The position numbers and the translations under genes are program-made. Below are positions 21,475 to 33,759 of a DNA stretch of 64,000 bases, piece after piece. This DNA comes from Platerodrilus igneus (Eukaryota > Arthropoda > Insecta > Coleoptera > Lycidae), in assembly GCA_036346225.1 (NCBI GenBank), contig JARFIW010001366.1, positions 186,001 to 250,000 on the forward strand, written 5' to 3'. The notes beneath the pieces were generated by a model that saw only the letters and a list, made by a program, of their open reading frames with translations, was not told the DNA's origin and did no database searches. Position 1 is the first letter of the stretch; each line of letters begins with the position of its first letter.

Positions 21475-22471
21475 AAGGTGGATATGCCAGAAATGTATTT
21501 TTCATGCCAAAAAAAGCTACCAATGCGTTGCGATTGTATTCAAAACGCTACCCACAGAGAAATCTCCAAAGTGCAAAAATATTTTCTAGGCTTGAGACTT
21601 CGCTACGAGAAAAAGGAAGCTTTAATAAATCTGGACGGAAACGACAATTACGTATTGTGAATAAACCAGTAGTAGAATAAACACTTGCTTTATTTAAAGT
21701 TTATCCTCATGTCTACACGGCAAGCTGCAACCTAATGTGGTATTTCCACAGAAATAATTTGCGTAATTTTAAATAAAGTATTATTATAAACGATATAAGA
21801 TTATATTAGTACAACATTTATATCCAGGAGATCAAGATAAACGGGTGCAGTTTTGTAACTGGTTATTAGATAATATTAGAAGAGAACAACACTTTCCAAA
21901 TTACATCCTATGGTCAGACGAATGTAATTTTTCTAATAATGGCATGTTTAACCGACAAAATAATCATTACTGGTCTACCGTCAATCCACTACAAACCAGA
22001 GATAGGAATTATTAGCGAAAGTTTTCAATTAATGTTTGGTGCGGAATTTTCAACAATAGAATTGTCGGGCCATTTTTTTATAACGGAACATTGTCAACAG
22101 GATAATATCTCGACCTTTTAATAAATTATATGGAGAACTGGTTGGATAACTTGCCACTAAATCTACGACAAAGATTGTACTTTCAGCAAGACGGTGCACC
22201 TGAGCATAATACTGTTTTAGTCCAAATGTTTGGTAATAAATGGATAGGAGCTCATGGTCCTACAAAATTTCCTCCACGATCGCCCGACTTAACCCCACTA
22301 GATTTTTCCTTATGGGGTAATCTAAAAGACATCATTTATAAGCAAACACATGAATCTGTTAAAGCCTTGCAAAACAAAATTGAAAAAGTAATAAGAGAAT
22401 TTGATAGAAAAAAACTATGTAGTCTATGCAAGAACATACTGCGACGAGGACAATTGTGTATAGAGAAATAG
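21475..22471 (+). pseudogene. Tc3-like transposase remnant
   Basis: Tc1/mariner-superfamily transposases cut and paste DNA at TA sites. The N-terminal helix-turn-helix part is scattered over frames (VDMPEMYFSCQK; then RYPQRNLQSAKIFSRLE; then VYPHVSTRQAAT). The catalytic core is clearer: LYPGDQDKRVQFCNWLLDN, WSDECNFSNNG with the first Asp, a stop near 22011, then an open stretch 22130-22471 with YFQQDGAPEH (second Asp) and FPPRSPDLTPLDFSLWG, where the third acidic residue sits. At least two stops and several frame changes make it inactive. No terminal inverted repeats were found for it. Confidence 0.85.
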
Positions 22472-22607
22472 GGGAACAATTTCGAACAATATATATAGTA
22501 AATATGCAAAAGCTGTAATACCTCCGCTATTTTTCATTGTAGGCATACTTAATGCTTATACTTTTATAAAAGTAAAGGCATTTCCTATCCAAAACTATTA
22601 TAATATA

Positions 22608-22792
22608 CAGGGTGTTCCATTGAGAATTTCAAAGTTGGTTACAATTCCGGCTAAACAGGAGGTAATAGAAAAAATGTGTTTAGTAGCCTTAAATGATAAT
22701 GAAATACACTGACACCTTCTGCATCTAACCTACTTTCTATCTCTAAGAATAAACGAATTACCAATGGTAGACACGCCAAATTTGGCACCCTG
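22608..22792. mobile_element. Short TA-flanked MITE-like element
   Basis: The 185 bp segment starts CAGGGTGTTCC and ends GGCACCCTG, so its ends are inverted copies of CAGGGTG, and each end is flanked by TA. There is no coding capacity. This fits a non-autonomous Tc1/mariner-type MITE. It lies 137 bp after the Tc3-like remnant, but nothing proves they belong together. Its right TA merges with the (TA)n array. Confidence 0.6.
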
Positions 22793-22815
22793 TATATATA
22801 TATATATATATATAT
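22793..22815. repeat. (TA)n array
   Basis: About 23 bp, at the sense 5' end of the solo LTR that follows. Confidence 0.95.
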
Positions 22816-24998
22816 TACTCATATTTAGACCAGGGTAGAAAATTAAATAATCACATCAAATAATTTTAATTACCGTGTATAATGAATATTATTAGATAAT
22901 ACGCGTTATTAAAACCGTGAAGCATAAAAATTTATTAGTTTCATTAAACATAAGAGATTTAAATCATGTACAAGACGCTTTATATCAAAAGAAGCAGTAT
23001 TAAAAAGCTCTGCGTGTAATGTAATTATTCCTAAACAAATGGAAATTACGTGCAAAATTTATCTTTATTAACTCTATTTCAAGTAACCGGTATTGAACAA
23101 AACGTACAGATAATAACTAATATTTAGTTAGGATTCACTAAAAATTAAAGGCTATTATTTTTAATTGAAGTTAATTGAATCGTTAGTAACAGATAATATC
23201 TATAGAAACTTGTAAAACCCAATAAAATGTAAATCCTAGAAGTGTTAGTTAGAAGTAGGATGTTTGAACACACCTGCGTATTTTAAAAGGCAATTTCAGT
23301 TGAATTTGTTTAGATAAACATGTCGATTCTAAGGATATTGGAAACGGTCAGATGCTTTAGCACGAAATACAAAACAGGGTTTATTTAAAAGCTCATTCGG
23401 CGAAAATTTTGCAGATAATTAATGTTACAAAGAATCTTGGAGAAACCGGGGCTTAATATTTACGAGAAGGTGCGATACGGGGTTATTAAACCCAGATAGT
23501 CCACATGGACTAAAATATAATCGATAATAAAGAATATCAATTTGCACCAATACGAACAGGTTAGAAAAGGAAAGAGAAAATGCGTCAAGCAAAGACACAT
23601 ATAGTAAAAGGCGTGATTTAAGCAACGTCACGAGGGTCACAATTGGTTGAAAATAGGATGCAAATATCAGAGGTAGAAACAACAATTTCTGTACAAAATT
23701 AATTAGTTTTTCTCGGACATGTATGCGTGCCGTGTGAGAATTTCTGAGATTTTCAACTGGGGCGAGTGAAAAATTCGTAAAAACCGACGCGCGAGCGACG
23801 GACTGGGAACATAGAATGAGAAATTCTTGAGAATTGTCTGTTTTGAGGACAAAAGCGACGTGCCGGCTATTCGCTATATATACCGGTGGGAATATGAATT
23901 TCGACCTTTTAGACTTTTGACTATTTGATGCGTTAAAAGCTCTTACATCCGCGACTTGATTCAAGATGTTAAACAGTGCATTTTAGTTTGATAAAGTAAT
24001 TTAAAATTTTGCTCGTATATTTTAGTGATTCAAAATAGTTTGTTATTTACGTGCTAACATGAATGTACTTCAGTGCACTTAGATACAAGGTAATAAAATT
24101 TAGTATCACAGTACCAATTAGCAAAATTTACAACGACAAATGTATACACAAAAGTAGGCAGTTTTGGCGTATATTGGTGAAAGACGCATGAATTTCTTTG
24201 CTTTTTCGGGGTGTTAATAATTAAATGGTTCAAATACGTGTCTGGATCCACGAAACAAGGGTCAGATATACACAGATGAGTTCCGGAAAAGCCCAGAAAC
24301 AACTTTAAATAAATGGTGATGGAGAAAATTTTAAAAGCGTTGAGAATTAGAAGCCGTAAATATAATCCTATTGGAATGGTGTGATTAACTAAAGGGACGA
24401 TGTACATTGAAGCTACGAGGACAGTAACCTTCAGGTAAATTATACTATTTTGTTTGACATTTTGTGTGTGTTGAATAACTTTATAATTGATTTACTTTAA
24501 ATGGACATTAGTGAAATTGTACTAACCATAAAATTTTAATTTTAAGATGAAATTTGCTTGTTTAAGTAGAAAGGGGTATTTAGTATTGATGTTCTGAATT
24601 ATGATGAAACTTTGGGTATGTCTTTGAGCTCAATTAGACGAACCTGGTTAATTAACGTAAAGGGGTGGTAGATGCTCCCTTTATACTCAGACTCCGGTCT
24701 GCTTATATTGTTATATTAATTAGTAGGCATCCAACAAGGACTTTAATTCTGGATGCACAGTAAAATGATAATAAAGTTAATCTTGAAATTCTTTTTAAAA
24801 CTGAATTTTATGCTGAAATTTAATTTGAAAATTTAATGTATTCTGAATATTGATGTAAATAGAGTTAACGTTGATGTTTGTGGTTGGAATGTGTTGTTTA
24901 ATTTTTTATGAATGAGGATGAAAGCTATCTAGAGGAGCAGCCGAGGCGATTAACGGAAGAAAATCAACAGACCAGGTAAATCAAAAGGTTTCACGGCA
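22816..24998 (+). mobile_element. Solo LTR of the element B family
   Basis: It matches the LTR of element B in reverse orientation along its whole length, from tactcatatttagaccaggg to aaaggtttcacggca, but is much more diverged. No gag or pol lies next to it, so it is a solo LTR, and it is older than element B. The plus and minus open frames within it (23425-23964, 24054-24407) are chance frames. Confidence 0.88.
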
Positions 24999-25031
<33 letters not shown>

Positions 25032-25033
25032 TT
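24999..25033. repeat. (TA)n array, slightly interrupted
   Basis: TA repeats with one ACA break, between two LTR units. Confidence 0.9.
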
Positions 25034-27171
25034 TTTGAGAGGTTAAGCCTGAACAATCGAGCCCCAGCATTGGATTGACATAATTTGCAGTGTCTTTCTG
25101 GATTAAATTCGAGCCCTACCGTTGGACGTTATAATTTGCAACGGTTTTGCCTGGAAAGAAGCCCTGAAATCGTGCCCTTTACTTTGGACGCCATAAAATT
25201 TGCAGTATCCTTACCTGGAAAGAAGCCTTAATGTTGGGTTGACATAAAAAATGCAGTGCGCTTCTAGATAGAAATATAACTGCAGCAAATTGCACCTATA
25301 TTAAACTTCCATACAAATTTAGAAGTTTGATTATGATATGTTCTAGATGATTTTTACAAGAATTGCTTCTCCAAGTTAATATACCACGGCTAGCTCTGGA
25401 CACTACCTTCTAGGGTATACATACCCCGACTACACATTTTTTCAACACCTTTACACACAACAAAATACAAAAATAAAATAAATTCCTTGAACAAACATAC
25501 ACTCCTTTATTCATATGACATAAATGATTATTTAGACAATTTCAATATTTACATTGTCATATTTACAATATAATATTTTACCCCTTTTTTCAATTTAAAT
25601 TGTTTGTGAGTTATCACACTTCAACCTTTCTATTTTTGAAAGTAGATGGGTCTTTCGTAAAACCCTAAATTTACCTTTACTTGGTCTATGGTGAGCTCAG
25701 TACAAACCCTTTTTCTCAATATGCATAAAATATTGCATAGTCAAATTACTCTAAAGACCCGTTTACTCTTTACATAAAAAATTATTACTCCTGTTTTTCC
25801 CTACTCAAATAATAATGGAAAATTGTCTTATATATACGGTAATCAAATTAATTTTCAGTTCATTAAATTTTCACGACATATTTCTAAACACACCTAGCTT
25901 TATAACACAATGCCAGCATTATAGTTCAACAATAAAACAAAAATCGTTACCTAGTGTGTTCTTCGGACGCACCACCTCCTTGGATTTTCCCCACGTTCTC
26001 ACTCCTACATGGACAGCTACTCCATCTCAACTCGTTCATCCCGTTCTCCAGTTATTAGTAAATGCTTTTCATACCACTATCTATCTAAATTATCTCAATT
26101 TAACGTGCTACCAGCACTCTCGTTCAAGAAATACTTGGTTCGCTTACCTAAGTAGCATTCTGTTGTACTCGTAGAATTATTTATATTAATTTGTTTTCAG
26201 CCCGTTTAATTTATTAGCATCAACTCGTGCCTTTAGAACACTTGTAACAATGTACGACGGACTGCACTCTGTCGCGACTTTTAATTTTAAATTCGGAAGT
26301 ATTCTTGTTGCTACTTAATGCACTCGAGGCGGATCAGCAGATTAGGAGAGCCATACCACCACTGGTAAAAGCTTTTATAATCTGCATGCATTCATAACCA
26401 CTATTTTCTGTCTCACTCGTATTTCCCTTACTTTTATTAAGCTCCCACTATCTACAGTTACCGTTCCCTCTTTAAATGTGCGTCTTGAAAATTGATATCG
26501 TCGACAAACATCTTGCATCTTCGTTTCGCCCATTTGTCTTTTAAAATATACTTGTCTGTCACCCGCTTGAAAACCCCTTGTCCTTCTGTCAGCTGATGTA
26601 TTTTCTGTCTCCCTTGGTTACTTTCTAACGATCCTCTGTCCCTTAAAATTGTTGATTGTTGCTTCACAAATAACATATTCGTTCGTTAACTTGGCCTTTC
26701 CCCCCGTACAATACCTTGAAATGTTATCGCCTCTTCTCCTAGCTTTCAAAGAAATATTTATTTACTTGAAACTCTCATTCTCCAAACTCCTCGACCGTTT
26801 GTTATGTTATTTTGTAGCCTTCTACAAATTAACCTAACGTACCTTTTGGTTACAATGCTAAATAAACATTCGTTGCATCAATTATTGATTTTTATTTACC
26901 GCAAAGTTTAAATATTTGCCTATAATAGTCAACCTTGTAATAAAGTAGCGTATACAAATTATTGATTTTTCCCGACCACGAAGCCTTAGTATTTTCCATG
27001 GTTGTATGCACTTAACGTAAACAAATTATTGATTTCTAATTTGTCTTATACTAAAATATACAAACTCTTGATTTGAAGGGTAATAAATAAATTACTCTTT
27101 TTCTATCTACAGGTTCGTTATAAAAATACCTTCTGAGCTTAGTTGCATACGTTGATCTTTAACCTACACAG

Positions 27172-27173
<2 letters not shown>
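25034..27173 (-). mobile_element. LTR-like unit E with four PBS-like modules
   Basis: A unit of about 2.1 kb bounded by (TA)n on both sides with no coding region. Read on the minus strand, it ends in a tandem run of tRNA-Lys PBS-like modules (25057-25260). The arrangement is like the D2 unit: LTR body, then PBS-like modules, then (TA)n. No second copy is present in the window, so its LTR identity is inferred from architecture. The open frame at 25815-26174 shows no family features. Confidence 0.55.
25057..25260 (-). repeat. Four tandem tRNA-Lys PBS-like modules
   Basis: On the plus strand the modules begin tcgagccccagcattgga (25057), tcgagccctaccgttggacg (25109), tcgtgccctttactttggac (25170) and gccttaatgttgggttgac (about 25225). 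Each is followed by ataa--tttgcag-g and most by cctggaaagaag. The first bases resemble the tRNA-Lys 3' end (TCGAGCCCCACGTTGGGCG). Spacing is 52, 61 and about 55 bp. Confidence 0.75.

Positions 27174-27210
<37 letters not shown>
27174..27210. repeat. (TA)n array
   Basis: About 37 bp of pure TA between LTR units E and F. Confidence 0.95.
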
Positions 27211-27217
<7 letters not shown>

Positions 27218-28522
27218 GATTTAAAGGGTTAAATTTGGGGTAAGCAATGCAATTTCAAAACACTTTGTGTAGAGAGGAACATAATATTTACTTACAAAAT
27301 TTATTTCATTTATTTGATTTAAATTAACAAGGATTGACGTATTGTTATAATTAGGGATTAAAAAGTAATAAGTTCTTTAAAAAAATCAGTTCCATAAGCC
27401 AATAGAAATTATTAATTAATTTCATTTATTTTAATTCAACGGGTAATAACGTCAGAAAACGCATCAGAGCATGTAAAATCAATAATCTCAAAGCGAAAAG
27501 CTTTCGTAACGAACAAACAGACATCATATAGAATACTGTGAAATGTAAATTCCGAAAACTGTTGTTTTAAACGAACAATAATTGGGCACACCTGCATGTT
27601 AGAAAAGTCATCTTCTGCTTATTTGGAACATAACAAGGCGAGCTTCAAGGAAATGTTGGTTAACCGTTGGTGGTTTCGCATAAACACTAACAAGAGTTTC
27701 TAGAAGAGCAGAAGGGATGCACAATCAATAATATGGTACAGAATGAGACAGGTATAAGAACAGTCGATTTCATGGAGCACGTACTCAGTCCACGTAGAGT
27801 CCATAAGACTCGAACAGCAATATCGATTTTCTACAATGCAAGTATAGATTAGCACGCGACATCAAGTACGCATAAGACAGGAATAAAGATATTACAGGCG
27901 GAACTTTATGTCGTCATAGGACTATGTCATTGGTCGATATAGTTAGTATTACAACGGATGAACACGCGACAGGTAGCTGCGATAGTTTGTATGATATAGA
28001 GTGTTGACGAGGGAATATTCTGGAAGTTTTAAGACGGTTGTACAAAATTTGCGGAAATATTATTTTCGATTAAGTATTTCGCGTTAAAAGCGTACGGAAG
28101 GTTACAGTGTTAGTGTATAAATACGGGAAGAAAATTAATAGAGCTCTCTTTATTTTCGCATCGCTTAACGACGTATAATAATCAACCGATGAGTCTTGTG
28201 AATATTAAAAATGTGTCAAATTCAGTAAAATAGTATTAGATTATTTGAGGTCTATTTTTAGTACAGCGAGTTGTGGCGAGTAATTAAATTTAACTAAGGT
28301 CCAACGCATACCCTAACAAGCTCGTACGTTAATAAAGCGATAATTAACAAGTGTAATATACATGGATTTGGATGTTGGAATTGATGTTAAAATGGGTAGC
28401 ACGAAGCTCAGCTTAAACTGAGTTTTCATCTATAAATAGCTGGTGGAGCAGCGCGCATAATCACGAAGCCGAAGGGCTCGAATGTTTTAAAAAGTTCCAC
28501 GACAATTTAAGACGGCCCATAG

Positions 28523-28523
<1 letters not shown>
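27211..28523 (+). mobile_element. Solo LTR-like unit F
   Basis: It starts TGTAGTGGATTTAAAGGG directly after (TA)n and ends near GACGGCCCATAGC before the next (TA)n. It holds a TATA-like box (gtgtataaatacggg near 28120). Near its sense 3' end are ggagcagcgcgc and gccgaagggctcgaatg; the latter resembles a degenerate PBS. No internal coding region is present. A second copy was not seen, so boundaries are approximate. Confidence 0.55.

Positions 28524-28568
<45 letters not shown>
28524..28568. repeat. (TA)n array
   Basis: About 45 bp of TA between units F and D2. Confidence 0.95.
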
Positions 28569-28573
<5 letters not shown>

Positions 28574-30506
28574 TGTCCTCCCTCAATTATTAGCGCCCCA
28601 TCGTTTGGGCGACCATATTATTATTGCTATGCATAAACAAGAATTGGAGTTATCGTTCTCCGACGTTGGGCTGTCTTATTAATATTGCTATATACACCCT
28701 CCAGGAACTTGACTGGATTTTATTTTGAACCTACCTTGTCGACCAATAACAAAAATTGATGTGTTACCGCCTTACTCGTTATCAATTTAGTATTCAACTT
28801 ATAGCTCCTCCTTGATTGTTTAAATTATCAAATCACTCCCATTAACTTTATCTTATGACCTCGACTAGCATTTATTTGGAATTATAAAATTTAGTTAATT
28901 CGATTCTATATAATGAAACAAATATTATGTACAGTTTTTGTAAATTATTTAAAATACACTTTTCAATTAATTAATGTAGTAAATCTCATTTATCAAAAAT
29001 CATATACTTTTTAATCAAACCCAAAGTCAGAAAAAAACTATTATTTTTATAAAAAAAGAAGTGTGGAACGTTCAAAACCTCTTTTCATATCACGCACTTT
29101 ATACGTATGCAAGTCCTCTTTTTGTTGACTTTTTCACATTCATTTATATTAAGCATTCAATATTCAAATAAAAAAAATAGAAAAAAATGTCTTACAACTA
29201 AAAATCTAGCCTGGTCTATTTTCTTCGCATTGACGCATCCATAATCAGCTAGTATTTCCTATGCATTAAGCCATCCATTTGAATAAAATTTATTTTCTCC
29301 CAATTCAGGATTATTACATGCCCATTCGAAATATTGTCTATCCACACGTTTGAACCATTGCATTTAAATTATTGCCATTACCCTCTGGACTACCATTATT
29401 AACTTATACTTATGCACCCCAATTTATTGTCATCTCATTCAGACTTATTACTTCTTATCAATTTCCCCAACCTTAGAATTGGATTATCATCCTCCCCAAA
29501 CTCGAATTTGTATTATTATTCTCCCAGGACTCGGAACTTGGAATTCTTGTCATTTATTTTCTCTGACTCAGAATTGCATTATTCTCCCCAGACTCAAAAA
29601 TTGTATTTTTCTCCCCGAACTCGGAAACCGTTTAATCGGCAATCGTAATTTTCATCTTAGTCGCACTTATACAATTTTTCACTTTAAATTATTACGTATC
29701 TCACTTTGTCTCAGAGTGGCGCACTTCGGTCTTTGTTGAGTTGAAAACTCCTTCGTTATTACTGTGCTTGTTAATATATCATTGACCTCCTACTCCGTCA
29801 GTGAGTATGGTCTACAAACTCGTCGCTCATTTTAACCAATCAAATCTTTGCATTTAAAGTAGTTTCTGATGTAATTTTCTATGCTTTCCAATAATTGTGG
29901 CCTGCTCGCAGCTGTCTTGTTATCAAACATGCGGTGTTTTGATGAATCTAATTGCTTTTCCATGTTGTACATAAACAACTAATGCAATTCGACTTTTAAT
30001 TTTCATATTTGCCTGTTATTTACGCAATTTTTAATCACCTCTCTTTATCAAAGTTCTTAGCTACTTGTACGCATTTACCCTGTGCTTCTCAAAACTCTAT
30101 TTCTTATCTCCGTATTAACCTAATTGTTTGGAACTCTTTTGAATGCGAGTTTAATTACACTTTATTATGTTTACTTATAAAACACGCGTGCTTCCACTGA
30201 AAAATATCATTATTTGCCTTACCTAAATTAACTAAAACTCTATCTACAGAGTGTTAAATATTTACTATTTACTTAATGCATGCATTCCTTGTTTCTACGC
30301 TAACTATGCGTCTACCTGTTTCTATTTGCGTCGCTTAAAACTATTTATACTTTATATACAAGGTGTTGACTGCTTACTATTTACAAACTATCTCCATTTC
30401 TCAATTCTTTACTAAACAAATGCAGTTTTCTGCTTCCTATTGTAATTTCTAATTTTTAAACGACCTTGGCTATAAAGTACACCCTTAAACAACCCCTTAT
30501 CACAGC
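28569..30506 (-). mobile_element. Solo LTR D2 with two PBS-like modules
   Basis: A unit of about 1.94 kb between two (TA)n arrays. Its sense 5' part (from 30506 leftward) matches D1 at 20353-21205. It contains a minisatellite at 29465-29640 that D1 lacks. Its sense 3' end carries two PBS-like modules: plus-strand cgacgttgggctgtc (about 28661) and gccccatcgtttgggcgacc (about 28594). It has no gag or pol. The open frames at 29412-29739 are the minisatellite read in two frames. Confidence 0.8.
29465..29640. repeat. Degenerate minisatellite inside LTR D2
   Basis: Five to six irregular units based on ccc-aactc-gaatt-tattattct, about 25-40 bp each. LTR D1 holds only one unit at the matching position (aattctaagtttggggaaatt near 21150), so copy number differs between the two LTRs. 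Confidence 0.75.
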
Positions 30507-30526
30507 TATATATATATATATATATA
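30507..30526. repeat. (TA)n array
   Basis: About 20 bp of TA adjoining the 5' LTR of element C. Confidence 0.9.
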
Positions 30527-32084
30527 TATTATCATGTAATTAAGGGGTCATTGGGATATATAAGGGCGCAAGTGCACTCATGCGTCGAGAGCTTTTGAAT
30601 AAGAGAAAACGAATTTGTTTAATTAGGGAGTTGGAATATTTTTAACAAATTATTTTTTTTAACTTAAGTAGTGTATAGTAATGTAGGATCAATGTAATTT
30701 AGCCAAGGATAATGTAACATAGTATTTATATAAACATAGGGCAGAATAAATAGTAATTGGGGTAAAATCTTTCTAACGTATTTAAATTTGTAGTAAAGTG
30801 ATTATATGAAAGTTTAAAAGCGTGGACAGGTGTTAAAGCAACATTTTTGTTTTCTAACGTAAAATCCGACACGTTTTAACAAAACAACGAGCGGTTAGAA
30901 AAGATTTTCCAGAATTATAGGAATTGATATATAAGTGTACGTGCCAATTTAAAACAGGGGAAGGGCGAATTTTACTTATATAATCTCTGGCAGAGAGGGG
31001 CCAGGCTCTTTTTCTTTTTCGTTATGATTTCATCCAGCATTCGTAAGAGTAGTTACTTTTAAGTGAAATAGCGCAAGTTAATAAAATTTTATGTAGAAGC
31101 TAATAAAGCATCTTGTGGTAAAACGCTAAAGTGGTACGTAAGTACTAAGCTTGTTAAGTTCTTATTAGAATGCACGAAAATTTTAAAGTTTGAAAGTGTT
31201 TGGATGATACAAAAAAAGCAATGTTTGAATAATAACTTTTAAATTTGGGGATTGGAATTTTTAGATTGAAAATTGAAAACAGCAGTATGCATGACGGATA
31301 TGGTAATTGGACCAGGGAGTTAGCTGATGGACTGGGTATCTACTAGAAGGCAGCATCTTTAAGGAGCTAGACGGTGAAACACACGTAGAACATAAAAAAC
31401 AGGTAGGCGATAGAATAGAACATGGAGTGGCGAATACTTTTATGGAGTTTGTGATTATCTGGATTTGAATTTGATGTGTTTTATTATTATTTGATATTTT
31501 ATAAACAAACATTTATGAGACTTTAAAAGAAAATTGATCTTTGAAAATAATTAATGAATTTACAGATAACCAAATGTTGTAAAGAGGTATAGAAGGCTTA
31601 TTGATATTTGGTAGTGCAGGAAATTTATATGCGCAGTTGTGGAGTTTTATTATGAGCTCATGCTAGGACCAAAAGGGTAACATAAGGTATGAGGAACGCC
31701 CTCTTACTTTAAATCAAAATATATGTGGTTAAAAGGTTATCAATTTGCATGATTATTATTATAAAATTATTGAACTTTATAGATGTACTTAAAGAAATGG
31801 TGTTTTAAAATGTGTTATGAATCTAATGCAAATAGAGTGTGATATAATTGGTCAATTGAGTTATTTTAGAGTGTGTAATTGGTGTGAATTTCTATTTACG
31901 TTTCAGCAAGAGGATATTGCAAGGAAGTTTTTGGATGTAACAGGTAGGTGTCAATATTATTAGGAAATTAGGTAAGAAGCATTATTAGGAGCAGCCGAGG
32001 GCAAGATTCTAGCAAAAACGTCACAGATTTGAAACAGCCCAATTAGTGGGGCACGATTGTACATGTATATCCAAACAATACTAT
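30527..32084 (+). repeat. 5' LTR of element C
   Basis: Direct repeat of 35568-37104, sharing for example aattaaggggtcattgggatatataaggg. The end is set by loss of similarity after caatactat. Its last 95 bp already contain two PBS-like modules. Confidence 0.9.
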
Positions 32085-32180
32085 GGACAGCCCAACGATG
32101 GGGCATGATTCCAGAGACGTTTTAGCAATTTAAGCTCACAGTATTATGGCGACCTGAACGTCAGGGGGTCGATTCTAGAT
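31988..32180 (+). repeat. Four tandem PBS-like modules at the LTR/leader junction of element C
   Basis: Modules start at about 31989 (cagccgagggcaagattctag), 32034 (acagcccaattagtggggc), 32084 (tggacagcccaacgatgggg) and 32147 (tggcgacctgaacgtcaggg). Each has a gggg-ca-gatt or similar core. The first two lie inside the LTR and are present again in the 3' LTR (37012-37104). The last two are only in the leader. The third directly abuts the LTR and is the best candidate for the PBS in use; the fourth starts with TGGCG, like the element B PBS. Confidence 0.75.
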
Positions 32181-32294
32181 AAAAAGAAAATATCTTTTTA
32201 TTTCAGGAAACTGGCGACTTAAGAGGAAAGGGTGGATTGTTGTAAATAATTTTAGTGATAGTTTCAGATTTAATTTTGGGTGTGTATGAAACGG

Positions 32295-33720
32295 ATGTTG
32301 AGAAAGGCGTGGCTTAGAAGTGAATGAGTGGAAATGGGAAGCGACGAACGTGCGTTATTTGAAAAATCAGAAAAAATGGAAGAAGCGGGAGGTAGTAGGG
32401 ATGAATCAAGGACAGAATTGGGAGAGCAAGGAAATGAAATGATCATAAGAATGCCAGAGAGGCTGTGTGAGGAATCAAACAGGAAATTAGAGCAGATGAG
32501 TGCCGAATCGAACCGGAAGTTGGGACAGATGAATGCCGAATCAAACCGGAAGTTTGAGGAGATTAGGAAAATGGGTGAAGAATCAAAGCGAAAAGTGGAG
32601 CAGATGAATGAAGCATTAACTGGAGTTAGGGAGACGTTAAGTAAGAATATAGAGAGGTCAACCAGAGAATTCTCTGATTTCAAAAATAGTTTAACAGTAA
32701 AAATAGGGGAGTTTGAAATGAGCGTGAAAGGAATGAAAGGAGTATAACTGGGATTCGGAGTGGAATTGGACAGTTCAAAACGGAAGTCAGAATTTTTTGT
32801 GAAGAGGAGATCAATGGAAAAATAACTGAGTTCAGTGATTCATGTAGGGGCCAGATAGGCAGAGTTGAGAGAAAGGTGACAGGGATTAAGCAAAATATTA
32901 GTGCTTTAGCGGGGGAGAGCCCAAGGTTGTTTGCGAGTAATATTTCGGTAAAACAACAAATGAAATTTTATGAAGACAATAAGTTAAACCCACAAATTTT
33001 CATAAATAATATTCGGACATTAGCGTGTAATTTATATGACGAACAAGCTAAATTAAATGTAGTAAAGGCTTTGTTAAAAGATAATGCAGAAACCTGGTAT
33101 AATTTGGCAGGGTCAGACATTGAGTCATATTTAATTTTGAGGAAAAATTTCTCAAGCATTATTGGAGCGATCATAGGCAGGATCAGGTTAGGGATGATCT
33201 AATTGCAGGGATATACAAGGGAGAATTTGGAGAATCTTAGGAACAATATGCGATTAGAAAATATAGCATCGTGAAGCAATTAAATCCACCTTTGACAGAT
33301 CGTCAAATCATCAAATATTTGTCGAGACGTTTTGAAAGTGAGGTTAAGCAACACGTTGCTCTACAGAACAGTAGAAAGGAAAACATTTTTAGAATACCTG
33401 CAAAGTTATGATGATGTAGGTTCGGGAAGACCTTGGGAGAGCAGGGACAAAAATATAAATGCAGTACGATTCGGGGAAGGAGAGATAAGACGTATATTCA
33501 AAGGGGGACAAATTGCAATTTTAGGAATAATTGGGGACCAAGGAGAAACTATTTCAGAAGTAACAGCAGCACGAGGGGAGCTATTCCAAAACCTAAGGTA
33601 CAAAAGCAACATAGTTCACCAGAGATCAATAGGACGTCAACGAATATGGATAATAGAGAGAGATCTGATGGACAGGATACGAACCGAAGGACGAATGCAC
33701 AAGTTGTAGAAGGACAACCA
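32295..33720 (+). pseudogene. Gag remnant of element C
   Basis: The ATG at 32295 aligns with the start of element B gag (MLRKAWLRSE against MQRKEWLRSQ), with TGA soon after. The coiled-coil part continues in the open stretch 32328-32747, with repeated SNRKLEQM/SNRKLGQMN units, then the frame shifts. The capsid-like part (32876-33202) has MKFYEDNKLNPQIFINNIR and DNAETWYNLAG. The basic C-terminal part is split among frames to about 33720. At least three frameshifts and one stop make it dead. Confidence 0.85.
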
Positions 33721-33759
33721 TGACCTAGTGGAGAGACCCGTGCTAGGCAGGATTTTGAA

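Noticed and set aside
23425..24407. Long minus-strand frames (179 and 117 codons)
   Set aside because: They lie wholly inside a solo LTR that shows no open frame in its sister copies at 13.1-15.2 and 18.2-20.3 kb.
29412..29739. Two overlapping frames with repeated Pro-Arg-Thr motifs
   Set aside because: They are the LTR D2 minisatellite read in two frames.
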